Source of the DNA: Brasenia schreberi | Taxonomy: Eukaryota; Streptophyta; Magnoliopsida; Nymphaeales; Cabombaceae | Assembly: GCA_036023115.1 (NCBI GenBank) | Contig: JAYKKT010000088.1 | Location: forward strand, 3,797,001 to 3,861,000 | Reading direction: 5' to 3' | DNA length: 64,000 nt | Shown here: positions 12,494 to 24,000 of the stretch, one piece after another | How positions within the stretch are numbered: position 1 is the first letter of the stretch | Layout: each line of letters starts with the position of its first letter | Translations under genes and position numbers: made by a program | The notes under the pieces: generated by a model | Told to the model about the DNA's origin: nothing | The model's input: the letters and a program-made list of their open reading frames with translations, nothing else | The model's database searches: none

Positions 12494-14318
12494 ATGGTGA
12501 TAAATGATGACGAGATTGAGAAGCATAAGAAGAGGAGGAAGAGAGGACGGTGGCGGTTCTTGTTCTTCTCACCGTTGGCGGTTTTGGGGAGGATGAAGAG
12601 CCAGAGACAAGGGAAGGGTTACAGGTTCTACAGATATGTAAAGGGTTTCTTATGGTTTTGTATCTTGCTGTACCTCTTCATTTTCGGTCCAGACCTCATC
12701 TTGCTCCTCTCTTCCTCTCCTTCCTCAGTAAAGGAAGACGCTAATGCGTCTCTTCACGCTTTACCTAGCACGGTCTCTTCTTCTAATTTCTTATCTCGAT
12801 CTGTTGAAGAGGCAAACAACTCTATATTGAGGCATGAACCCGAGGAACTCCTCCTTCCCTCTGGTTGGTGTTGTCTTATCTTTGTCTTGTTCCGTTCTCT
12901 TATCTTTGTGTTATCCTTCTCTCTGTAACGCACTTAGCTGTTTTTGTTGTTGGTGTTTGCTATATGTGTTTTATGTTTTGAGTAGGTGATAAGGATGTGG
13001 GTGAGTTGAAGGTGTATATTTACTATCTTCCGTCGAGTTTCAATGAGGATTGGCTTTCAAACGAACGTTGCAGCAAGCATCTATTCGCTGCGGAAGTGGC
13101 TATCCACAGGGCGTTGCTGGGGAGCTCTTTTAGAACTCTCGATCCCGAAGAGGCCGACTTCTTCTTTGTACCCATTTATGCTTCTTGCAACTTTAGTACC
13201 GTCAATGGATTCCCGGCCATTGGCCACGCCCGGAAACTCTTCGCCTCTGCCGTTGAGCTGATCTCTCAGTCGTTTCCTTACTGGCACAGACGCGATGGCG
13301 CCGATCACGTCTTCGTCGCGACTCATGACTTCGGCGCATGCTTCCACACAATGGTACGTTCTAATACTCTGTTGGGCTTGTTTGGTTCAGATGGATGACG
13401 GATCCTTTTGCTGCTCTCTTCTCTCTTTCCGAATTCAAATGTGTGAAAATTGCAGGAGGACGTAGCGAAGTCGGACGGCATTCCGGCGTTTCTGAGGCGG
13501 TCGATCATTCTACAAACGTTCGGTGTGAAGGGGCCTCATCCATGCCAAAACGCTGCCGTCACCGTGCAGATTCCGCCGTACGTGTCACCGGAGGCGATCG
13601 AAAAGGCTTTGGCTGAACGGAAGAGAAAGCGTGATATATGGGTTTTCTTCAGAGGCAAGATGGAGATTCATCCGAAAAACATCAGCGGGAGAGTCTATAG
13701 CAGGTTGGTAGCATTCACTACCATAAATTTTCTGCAAAAATTTCAATCTTTCACCGCCGATTGATCTCCTTTCCCCATGAAGACGATGAGAATACGGAGT
13801 ATGACGGATCAATATAACTAAACGTGAATTTTGATTGTTGGTGTCTGCGTAGGGGAGTTCGGACGGCGATATGGAGGAAGTACAGCGGAAAGAAGAGGTT
13901 TTACATAAAAAGGGAGAGGGACAATGGGTATCTCTCCGAGATAGGAAGGTCGGTTTTCTGCCTCTGCCCGCTCGGTTGGGCGCCGTGGAGCCCCCGAATC
14001 GTCGAGTCGGTAGCGCTCGGCTGCGTCCCCGTCATCATTGCAGACGGCATCCGGCTGCCGTTCCCGGATGCTGTTCCCTGGTCGGCAATCAGCCTCACCG
14101 TCCCAGAGCGCGACGTCCACCACCTCGACCGAATCCTTTCCGACGTCGCCGCCACCAACTTGTCCACCATCCAGCGCAACCTCCGTAGTGCCTCCGTCCG
14201 CCTGCCGCTCCTCTTTCACGTCCCCCTCCGACTTGGCGATGCCACGTGGCAGACCCTCCGATCCTTGACCCACCACCGCAGCAACAACCATATGAAACTA
14301 TCTTCGTCATATGATTGA
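12494..14318 (+). CDS. IRX7: FRA8/IRX7-like glucuronoxylan glycosyltransferase (GT47, exostosin family), 4 exons, 483 aa
   Basis: Four coding exons: 12494-12863, 12986-13353, 13456-13703 and 13853-14318. All three introns are GT-AG and every phase joins (1, 0, 2), giving 484 codons including the stop. The protein has a basic cytoplasmic tail, one membrane anchor at about residues 50-75 (LWFCILLYLFIF) and a short stem. The lumenal exostosin domain starts with GELKVYIYYLPSSFN and includes EADFFFVPIY, NGFPAIGHAR, HDFGACFH, IWVFFRGKMEIHPKNISGR and FCLCPLGWAPWSPR followed by ESVALGCVPVIIADGI. These are the diagnostic blocks of the FRA8/F8H group. Known role of the group: Golgi type II enzyme needed for glucuronoxylan (reducing-end sequence) synthesis in secondary walls. 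Length and completeness suggest a working gene. The last exon is much more GC-rich than the first. The choice between FRA8 and its F8H paralogue is not settled. Confidence 0.93.
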
Positions 14319-15423
14319 ATCACTTCCAATTAGAATGCGACACGTTGGATTTTGCGGCTTATCAGACTCCTTCCTCGACGCCACATTTTGGAATCATGTA
14401 CATTTTGAGAGCCTTCTTTAAAGCTTCTGCGTGGAGTTATTTATAGGTCTGGGCTTGCAGGCCTGAGATGAATACCCCCCGAAAGTTTACCGCTTTGATT
14501 TTTTAACCGTTTACTAATGGTAAAATAGCTCAGAAGATGGTAAAATGGAAGTGGGTTAAGATCTCAGAAAGATGGAGAATCCAACGTGGTGAAGATCTCA
14601 GAAGATGACAAGTGCTTGTGGTGAAGAATCATGGAAAGTTTCAGCTCTTTATTTGTGGTAAAGGTCAGAAGATGGCGTTGCAAGAAAGCAAAAAGGACTA
14701 GATGTCAAATTTAAGTGGCAAGGATCTCAGAGGGTGACAAGTGATGGTGATGAGGATTGGTAAGGCAGTTCATTGAAATTGACAGCCTCAAATGGGCTAC
14801 CCGCTACCCGCTATATCAAGAAGCACAATACGGTCAAAGAGAGCAGGAGGGGAAGGTGAAGAATTACCATGGTCCCAAGGCAATCGCGTGGCGGATAATT
14901 TGCTTAGAGCCCCTGCCTGTGCTGTGATTTCACATTATTTAGCAGATAGAAAGAAAGGGTCTCTCCTTTTTCAGAGGCTTCTGAATATATCTAATCTTTT
15001 GGGGATTGAGCCCGTCATAGATTGTAGCATGGAGACATCAAGATGGGTTCATTTCAGTTCGAGATAAGGTTCTTGATCATGATACTTTTACGAAGAGAAG
15101 ATTATGGTGGTGATATTGACGATGATGGCTTTTGATTAGCTGGATGTTCAGATGTGGCATGTATAGATAAGATTCTTCATCATGATTAGATAACTTTTTT
15201 TTTTGGAGATGATGATGATGGGAATGGTTCTTATGTTTCTAGTTAACCATGAAAAGAAGGGCCAATCTAGTCATGCTTTTATCATCATCATGGTGCCAAT
15301 AATAAACTTATTAAAAGCCACAGTAGAGCCCAGTCTAGTGATGCTTTTATCATCATCAAGGTGCCAAAACTTATTAAAAGCCACAATATAAGGACATCAT
15401 GAGTGAATATCTACATATATATT
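14319..15423. other. Downstream intergenic stretch, no clear gene
   Basis: About 14480-14760 has several loosely repeated segments built on AAGATCTCAGAAGATG and GATGACAAGTG. An open frame at 14792-15067 includes GNRVADNLLRAP, faintly like the RNase H end of an L1-type LINE, but too short to call. The words GTGATGCTTTTATCATCATCA and AGTCATGCTTTTATCATC (15270-15360) show a small duplication. Confidence 0.4.
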
Positions 15424-15575
15424 TTGGTTAGTTCTAAGTGGTTTGGCACTGCTCCCGTTAAACAAGGTGTTGTGTTCGAATCTTGTGAACGGAGGAAACC
15501 AGAGCTTTACCCCTGTAGTGGACGACCCGGCTCAAACCCGGATACCCGTGGACCTCACCAAAAGAAAAGAAAATC
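15424..15575 (+). mobile_element. tRNA-derived SINE
   Basis: An A-box-like TTAGTTCTAAGTGG (15428-15441) and a B-box-like GTGTTCGAATCT (15473-15484) are about 45 bp apart, as in a Pol III internal promoter. A tRNA-unrelated body (TTTACCCCTGTAGTGG and on) and an A-rich tail (AAAAGAAAAGAAAA, 15560-15573) follow. This is the standard layout of a plant tRNA-related SINE. No target duplication was confirmed. Confidence 0.65.
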
Positions 15576-15847
15576 ATTTAAGATGAACAAACAAGGAACT
15601 CTATGATGCTATATAACCTTCTATCGCTTGTTATTGGTGGTTTACCAAAACTTTTTTACAAATATATTTTTCAAAACTAGGGTATGGACTTGTGGTCATA
15701 GCTTCAGGTAAACGACATCTTTCCCTCAAAATATTCACAAAAACTATTCTAAGTAGCTTAGAGAGACTGCAGAAAGCGATTGATGCCTTTAAAAAACTGT
15801 TGAAAGCCTAGTGTGAATGTATTATTGTGTTTAGATTGGGTGCATCT

Positions 15848-16135
15848 AGGTAGACATAGAACCCGGTTTGAAACCAGTTTTGGAATGGTTTTGGTTTGAG
15901 TTTGGAACCATTTAGAATTAGTAAAATATTTAAAATGTAAAATGTAAATAATTTTTTTTTTTAAATACTGAAACTGACAGTTTAGAACTACAAGTTCCAC
16001 TTTGACCATTTCTGGTTTCAAGAAAGATGAAACCAGAACCGAATCGAGTGGTCGTTGGTTCCGGTTCAGCTGGTTGTTAGCTTGATACAGTTCTGGTTGG
16101 AACCATTGAGTTGGTTTGAAACCGGCCATATTTAC
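15848..16135. repeat. GGTTCCGG-rich dispersed repeat with inverted ends
   Basis: Same word class as 9440-9920. The left end has ACCCGGTTTGAAACC and the right end GGTTTGAAACCGGCC, which are near reverse complements. The whole could therefore be a short non-autonomous DNA element of about 290 bp. No target duplication was recognised. Confidence 0.45.
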
Positions 16136-16319
16136 GTTTTAAGTTTTTGACGTGTGAGGAATAAATTGACAGGCACTCATATGATGGTTCGTGCATTTAG
16201 AGAGACGGCCAAGTGGAAAGCTAGACTCCGAAAGTTTTAGAAAAGGAGAAACAAAGGTGGCTGTTGAAAGGAAAGGCCAAGCGTGGCATTGCTTCTCCGT
16301 GGAGAAACACAATGACCAC

Positions 16320-17275
16320 TAAAAATACATGTAGCTTTATCACTAAGCTTCAGATAAGGCTTGGCCTTGGTTAGGTTGCGCTTATTTTTCAGATGATATC
16401 TAATATTTATTAATTATATTCCTTGATACACTTTAAATATAAAACATACATGTAGCTTTCTCACTTAGCTTGAGATAAGGCTTGGCCTTGGTTAGGTTGT
16501 GCTTATTTTTCAGATGATATATAATATTTATTAATTATATTCCTTGATACACTTTAAATATAAAAAATACATGTAGCTTTCTCACTTAGCTTGAGATAAG
16601 GCTTGGCCTTGGTTAGGTTGTGCTTATTTTTCAGGTGATATCTAATATTTATTAATTATATTCCTTGATACACTTTAAATATAAAAATACATGAAGCTTT
16701 CTATAAAAAATACATGTAGCTTTCTCACTTAGCTTGAGATAAGGCTTGGCCTTGGTTAGGTTGTGCTTATTTTTCAGGTGATATCTAATATTTATTAATT
16801 ATATTCCTTGATACACTTTAAATATAAAAAATACATGAAGCTTTCTATAAAAAATACATGTACCTTTCTCACTTAGCTTGAGATAAGGCTTGGCCTTGGT
16901 TAGGTTGTGCTTATTTTTCAGGTGATATCTAATATTTATTAATTATATTCCTTGATACACTTTAAATATAAAAAATACATGAAGCTTTCTATAAAAAATA
17001 CATGTACCTTTCTCACTTAGCTTGAGATAAGGCTTGGCCTTGGTTAGGTTGTGCTTATTTTTCAGGTGATATCTAATATTTATTAATTATATTCCTTAAT
17101 ACACTTTAAATATAAAAAATACATGAAGCTTTCTATAAAAAATACATGTACCTTTCTCACTTAGCTTGAGATAAGGCTTGGCCTTGGTTAGGTTGGTTTG
17201 GTAGTGCTTATTTTTCAGGTGATATCTAATATTTATTAATTATATTCCTTGATACACTTTAAATATAAAAAAGTT
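16320..17275. repeat. Tandem array, seven units, 121 bp changing to 144 bp
   Basis: The marker word GATAAGGCTTGGCC recurs at 16353, 16474, 16595, 16738, 16882, 17026 and 17170. The spacings are 121, 121, 143, 144, 144 and 144. Each unit holds CTTGGTTAGGTT, TTATTTTTCAG, TAATATTTATTAATTATATT and CCTTGATACACTTTAAATA. The step to 144 comes from an added piece, TACATGAAGCTTTCTATAAAA, at the unit boundary, so the later units amplified from one changed copy. The last unit has a short insert (GGTTTGGTA). Confidence 0.95.
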
Positions 17276-17624
17276 GGTAGTGGGTCCAGGGCGTCCAAGT
17301 AAAATTGGCTTCAACTTGATTTCTTAGAAGAAAACTTCTGCAAGTAGAGACTGCAGAAAGCGACTAATAATTTGAACAAGAAGGTTCGATCTAGCCATGG
17401 CACACTTGGTTTTCTCTGGTCCAGACATTCTTTTGTTTGGTTAACGAGCCATTAGATTTTGGTGGGTCATGAACTAATGCATGAAGCCTCTATCAGTCTC
17501 ACAGTCCTGAATATGTTTATATAGGAACAAGGGAATTTGGGATTGAACCTACCCTATTCCCCCTTCTGGTGGGCTCAGTTGCCAGTGGACCCAGTCGAGT
17601 TTTGCATGGACATAGACAAGCGGT

Positions 17625-17950
17625 TTGGGACCGGCCCAGCGGTTTCAACTGGAACTGAACTGGGCCAAGAATCATTTGGAACTTAAACCAGTGAAATCTT
17701 ACTTGAAACTGGACTCAAACTTGAGAAGCACCGAGTTTGGTTCTGGTTCTACATTTCATGAAACTGGAGCCACTGGTTTCAACCACACGTTCTATAATTC
17801 TATTGTTTAAAATTTTAACTTTTTAATGATTTTTTAGAAAATTTTAACTTTATAATGGTTTGAGAATTTTCGGACTCAAACTGGAACCAGCCCGGTCCCA
17901 ATTCAGTTTCAGTTTCTGGTTCCAAGAAAAACGAAAGTGACCATGGCTAC
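17625..17950. repeat. GGTTCCGG-rich dispersed repeat
   Basis: TTTGGGACCGGCCCAGCGG at the left, GGTTCTGGTTCTACATTTC in the middle and TTTCTGGTTCCAAG at the right are shared in kind with the copies at 9.4 and 15.85 kb. A small internal AT-rich duplication (TTTTAACTTT...TTTTAACTTT) is present. Confidence 0.45.
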
Positions 17951-18339
17951 ATGGACATCTAATACGAAGGTCTGAGTGCTTACATGTTTGATAAAACCAA
18001 ACAGTGAACGCTTCTACTAGAGGTTGGTCAATGGTGGGTTCACAACCAAAACCAAGGCTTGTCGCACACTAAGTGGGTGGTGGGGTGTCGACTCTTTTTA
18101 AATAGTCTAGCATGGTTTAGAACTTAGCCAAGGCCCTAACCAAATGCTTCAACCTGCTTGATCAACAAACGAATTTAATATAATGTTACCAGACGTGCTT
18201 AATCTTTCTGACCGCAGGCTTAGATGAGAAAGTTTATGACGAGAAAGAAAGGAAAGAGCAGCCCTAACGAAAATTAGATAAATTAGGTTGTGGTTCATCT
18301 GGTGGTTCATTGTTACGTTTCAAAGTCAATATTGGGGAG

Positions 18340-18374
18340 GTTTCGACTTTTTTTCGTTACAACGGGAAGTCAAG

Positions 18375-18410
<36 letters not shown>

Positions 18411-18475
18411 GGAAATCGAACTCACACCAGCAGTGTGGGAGTGAAAGAGCCCTTTCAGATGAGCTGAGGCTACAT
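18340..18475 (-). repeat. SINE-like repeat in antisense
   Basis: T-run, TCGTTACAA, CT and CA microsatellites, then AATCGAACTCACACCAGCAG. The reverse complement of this last motif holds a B-box-like GAGTTCGATT. Same family as the next entry. Confidence 0.5.
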
Positions 18476-18517
18476 GTAGAGATTTTGACATCTAGAAAAC
18501 GTCTAATGCTAAAAACC

Positions 18518-18660
18518 AATTTTTTTTCTTTTCGGTTACAAAGGGGGGCCGAAGCATAACACACGCACACATGCATCCACTCCCTGAGAATCGAACTCAC
18601 CGCTGCAGCATGGGAGTCTAAGAGACCTGTCATTGAGCGCTCTAGGTGCAAACCGCGCGC
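18518..18660 (-). mobile_element. SINE-like element, best copy of the family
   Basis: Read on the minus strand: GCGCTCAATGACAGG near the start, then GGTGAGTTCGATTCTC (B-box type), a GT-rich stretch, GCTTCGGCCCCCC, TTTGTAACC and a final A-rich tail (complement of TTTTTTTTCTTTT at 18519). That is the order of a tRNA-derived SINE with an A-tail. Related copies lie at 6.84-7.18, 18.34, 19.07 and 58.1 kb, all with the same orientation. Confidence 0.55.
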
Positions 18661-19069
18661 ACTTCGACATGGCTCTTTGGGTCCTTGTATTGGTTTTGCT
18701 TCACGGTAAACAAGCATCAGATCAAGGCTATACACAGTTAAAACAAATATCCATCCAAAACTCGATACTGAAAGTTGAGCAAGCTCACAGGGAAGAGTGC
18801 AATAAAATAACAGTTCACTGGATCCAGCGCTTTAAAGTGCACACTCTGAAACTTGTTAATCACAGCAGAAAGCTCATTTCTTACCACATTATTGCAATTG
18901 TTTCAATATGTACAGCAAATAGATATATCTAGCAAAAAACTATCAACCTATCAAGCTATATATGTATATGTCATGCAGATAAAGTGCATTGACTTGACCA
19001 AATTCGTCCACTCATCCGACGCTAACCAGGTTGGACTATATGGATTTCTTGATCGACAATTCTAAGGTA

Positions 19070-19200
19070 CATGTTCTTTTCTGTTGGTTACAATGGGGAG
19101 GCCAAAGCCAGGTACGCTCGCTGCGAGTGTCAAACTCACAGACCTTCGTCTTGTGAGTCGAGCCCCCTGCCAGGTATTGCAGGCCGTGGGTATGCACCCC
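19070..19200 (-). repeat. SINE-like repeat in antisense, diverged
   Basis: Shares TTTTCTGTTGGTTACAA and GGGGAGGCCAAAGCC with the 18.5-kb element, then departs into GTGTCAAACTCACAGACC. Probably a diverged member. Confidence 0.4.
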
Positions 19201-20018
19201 CGGGTATCATCGACGGACTTACCTTACTGATGATGAAATCTGTACCCATGTGAACAAAACAAAAATTGACAATAACATCGGACAAAATGAATGCAACAAT
19301 TTGGGTATTGAAGGCCTCAAGTTGCAGGGTATGCGAACAGCTATTCATACTTCAACAATGAAATGGCAAGTAAACTATGACACTGAACCATAAAGAATAA
19401 ACTCCCCCTCCACTATAAAACTAGAGAGGAGGTCCTCCAGAAGCATAGAGAAATGAATCCAACAAATGCAAATGACTACATTCATTAGACACAAAATACA
19501 AGGAAGGTAGAGGCAAAAAACATATATAGCAAAACTTATTCCAACCCTGCAATTCTGCTCCGTTGTTTTAGATTCTTCTTCTCCTGCAAAAGAAAAGGAC
19601 TGTTTAGGAACATCCACCAACATAAACTTCTTTGAGGTTCAGTATACATATTTGTAATCCACACATGGGCACATACACGATAATATGCACACTTGCCCAC
19701 ACAACTCAAGAATAAAAAAGAGCTTATGTAAGTAGAATGAATTATAACACATCGCAGCAAAGAGGTGTGGAATGAAATGAGAGAGTAGAAAGTGTTTCTT
19801 GAATTTTCATGAATCCAAATTCCTAAAAGTTGATAGTCTGAATGATGGATTGATTCTGAAAAAGATCATGTTCAGCACGGTTTGCAGAAAGGCGTTCACA
19901 CACACATAAAACAAAACCTAGACCACGAAGCTGTGAATAGTTTTGACAAAATCTCCAATAGAAGGATTTAGCATGGCTGATTTGTTATCCCAAATGAAAA
20001 ATATTTCAAAGTTCTATA

Positions 20019-20296
20019 TGTTAGAGATTGATAATTAATAATCGTTATGGGTCTTAGTGTAACTTATGTCCATTTAGTAGTACTTAAGTATGATTAGGGG
20101 CAGTTTAGTCATTCCAATTAGATAACTTATAAATAAGTAGATTAGGGTTAAGAGTCTTTTAACGTGAAAGAGGTTGTGCAGCAGCTAGAGGAAGAGATGA
20201 CTTTCACTCTTTTGGGGCAGATTGGGGGAATACCTCCAATCTACCAATATTTGTAAGTTTTCAATACTTTCATTCAAATAATATGATTTTGTAACA
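20019..20296 (+). repeat. 5' LTR of Copia-1
   Basis: 278 bp, TG...CA ends. TATA-like TATAAATA near 20128 would be the promoter. It ends directly at the tRNA-Met primer site. Confidence 0.95.
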
Positions 20297-21029
20297 TGGT
20301 ATCAGAGTTTATAAGGCTGTTAAATCTGTGTTTTGTGTGAAAAGAATAAGTTTCTTTCTTGTGAAAAGTGAGAATCAGTTCTGAGAAGAAATCAGACCGA
20401 AACAGTCTTGAAAAAGTGTGTAAATCAAGACAGGAAAGTGGCAGACTACCTTGAACTTTCACATATTGTGCCTTCTTTTTTTCACCTCCAACGTGCCTCA
20501 TCATTTTGGCCTGAAACCACTCTATCCAACATATCATCTGTGTATTGCTCATGCTTAAAAGTGAGCCCTTCAAGCAGCACCGCTCTTCTGCGCATCCACC
20601 ATATGGTCTTCAAACATATTATCTATATTCAGTCTCGTCAAATATCGTGAAGTCCTCCGAGTCCTACAATACAAAGCTAGTGTCCACAACAGAGCCCAAT
20701 TGCTTCACTCTTAAAATCAGATCCTCCAGTTCAACATAAATCTCCTTGCTTCTTGGGTGTGATCTATCAGCAACTATAAAAACATGATTCTTCATGAGAG
20801 CATCACAGTCACTACGCGAATGGAGTAGCCACAGTGAAGTTGTGATTGATGAATTCAGAATATTTTCATCATTAAACCTCATCTGATTCTTTAAAAATTG
20901 AAGTATTGAAGATTGGATTTTTATTCTGTTTGTGAGAAGTCAGTTTGTTCGTTCTTTTATAAATGGCTGAAAAAGGAAAAGGGGGTTAAGAGCCCTTTCA
21001 ACATATCTGAACATTCTTCAATTAAAAAA

Positions 21030-24000
21030 ATATAAAATTTTTAGATTACAACAACGAAATTAGATGGCAGAAACTTCTTAGAATGGTCTATGTCTGTGGA
21101 ACTGACTGTTATAGCAAGGGAGAGATGGGATCATCTAATGGGTCAAATACCGAGCCCATATACACATGATGCACAATATCATGTTTGGAGAAGAGAAGAT
21201 GCATTAATATCATCTTTGTTACTTCAGTTTATAATCCCATCAATTGCAAAAACTTTTATGTTTCTTGAATCTATCCATGAAATTTAGTGTGCAGTCTCTA
21301 AAGCCTATTCCAAAAAAAAAAAAGAATGTTGCAAAGGAGTACAAGATATTGGAAAAGATCAGAAAATATAAACAAGAAACTCGTTCTATCTGTGAGTACT
21401 ATGTAGATATTCGAGGACTATGAGATGAACTTCTTTATTATACTAATATAAAGTGTTCTTCTTGTTACACCAAAAGAAATGCTGAAATTGAAAAGAATAA
21501 AGTATTTGACTTATTGTGGGGTATAAATTCAGAATTAAGTCAATAAAACTCAATATATTGGGCAGAGAATAACTTCTTTCACTGGGCACACTATACTCAT
21601 TATTAATTAGGGAAAAAGATCACAAAAATATTGAGAAGGACAACATCTCTGTCACTGACCAACACACACTTCAAATAAGGGGAGAAAACTCACATTATCG
21701 TGGAAGAGGTGGACAACAAAGTCGTGGACATGGTAGGTTTCATTCTGATAAGAAGGATAAACTTGTATGTTCTCATTGTGACAAATCAAGGCATTCTAGA
21801 GAAAATTGTTAGTAATTACATGATAGACCTGATTTTTCTAGAAATCGAAACTACTCTACTCATGCTAAAGAAAATTCAACTCCCAGTACACATGACATTC
21901 AAGAGAACATTAAAAGGATATAGGGCCTAGAAACAAAATTATCTGAATACTGTCAACCATCTTATTCTCATGCACAGGAGACTCATTCTCTAAAGGGTAA
22001 CAACTTCTCTCTCTCTAATTCAAAAACTTCAATAATTGATTTAGGTGCTACAGATCACATGGTACGAGAGTCGTCATATTTTTCAAAATACAGACTTCTT
22101 CAAAAATAAGAACCGATTAAGTTAGCAGATGATTCATATTCTTATATGATTAGACAGGGAAGTGTCCTCACATGTTTTTCAGACTTAAAATCAGTCTATC
22201 ATGTCCCCAGTTTTTGTATAAATTTACTTTCAGTCAGTTCATTGACTCGTACTATGCTTTGTAGTGTAACTTTTAATCCTCCTGGATGTGTGTTTCAGGA
22301 TTTGAAGACGGAAAAAATCTTTGGTCATGGTAGCCTACAAAGGGGCTTATACATCCCGAAGGACCACTTTCAACATACAACTTTTTATAGTGCTTCAGCT
22401 GCAGCTGTTCAGGATGCATAAATTCATCTTTGGCATTGTCGTCTAGGTCATTTGCCTGTGTCAAAGCTCCAATATGTGCAAACTATCTTAGAGTCAAGTC
22501 AAATAAACCTCATTTTGAATGTAAAGTACGTTAACTTGGAAAACACTAAAGAGCCCCTTATCCTTTTGAGCTCCTTCATTCGGATATATGGGGCCCCAGT
22601 CCAATTATTTCATTGTTTGGTCAAAAGTATTTTATCTCCTTTATTGATGATTGTACGCGTCTTATAATTATTTATTTAATAAAATAAAAATAAAAAGTTT
22701 CTACTATCTTTCTAATTGTAAATAAATTCATTTTCACCCAATTCAATATTTTCATGAAAATTCTTCGTTCGGATAATGGGGGAGAATAAATTAGCAGGCA
22801 TTTACAAGAATATCTATACCCATGGTATTATTAATACACCTCAACAAAATGGTATTGTTGAAAGGAAAAATCATCATATTCTGGAGGTAGCTAAAACTCT
22901 CTTACTCCAAAATAATGTACCTAAATTCTATTGGGGAGAAACTGTTCTTACTGCTGTCCACCTAATAAATAGGATGCCTAGTAGTGCACTCAAGGGTGAA
23001 AGTCCAATGAAATGTCTTGATAAGGAATCAAAAACTTTTCATATAGTTTCTCGTATCTTTGGTTGTACCTGTTTTGTTCATGTTCATCTACCTGGTCGTG
23101 ATAAACTTGATCCTAGGTCTGTAAAGTGTATTTTTATTGGCTATTAAAACTCTCAGAAAGGTTATAAATGCTACGATCTTACTCTTAAGAAACTGTATCT
23201 ATCCATGGATGTCACCTTCTTAGAATCTACTCCCTATTATTCTTCTCAGGGGAAGTCAACTACCTCTCAAAATATATCTCCTTATATCCTTCCACTGATT
23301 CCTAGTGAGGCAGAAGATAATGCATATGACTATAGAGAGAAGGCAAATGAAGACCTTGATGTATAAGAGAGGATCAAGGAAGATTATTTACTCTCAAGAA
23401 GAACCAGTACAATCTCCAATTACAAAAGATATTTCCCCTGACTCAAATCCTCAATTTCAAGTGGAAGAGGACCTGGAAATTCCTATTGCCATTCGCAAAG
23501 ATAAACGTACTTATGCACGGTATCCTATCTTTGATTATGTCTCATATGCTAATACTTTTGAAAATTATCGAAATTTTGTTATGAATGTTGAGAAACATAA
23601 GATTCCTACGAAATTTGAAGAAGCAAACAAGTGTCCTTTATGTAAAGCTACAATAGAAGAGGAATTGGATGCCCTTGTGAAAAATAATACTTGGATCATC
23701 ACAAAACTACCTCTCAACAAGAATATTGTAGGATGCAAGTGGGTATTCACTATTAAATATAAGGCAGATGGAACCATTGAAAGATATAAAGCAAGATTAG
23801 TTGCTAAAGGGTATAGTATGGTATTGACTACACTGAAACCTTCGCATATGTGGCTAAACTTACTTTGACAACTGAAAAATGTCTTCTTACAAGGAGACTT
23901 CAATGAAGAAGTATATATGAAAACTACCTCTAGGAATGAATATCAAAGCATCTGATGATAGAGTGTGCAAACTAAATAAAGCTATTTATGGGCGGAAACA

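Noticed and set aside
13818..14291. 157-aa open frame antisense to FRA8-like exon 4
   Set aside because: It arises from the GC-rich coding strand opposite a confirmed exon. It has no domain, and the sense reading matches GT47 throughout.
14792..15067. 91-aa open frame downstream of the FRA8-like gene as a gene
   Set aside because: Only a faint resemblance to the end of an L1 RNase H region, with no supporting neighbours.
16320..17275. CRISPR-like appearance of regular repeats
   Set aside because: Repeats of 121-144 bp with no distinct spacers, in a plant nuclear context. It is an ordinary tandem array.
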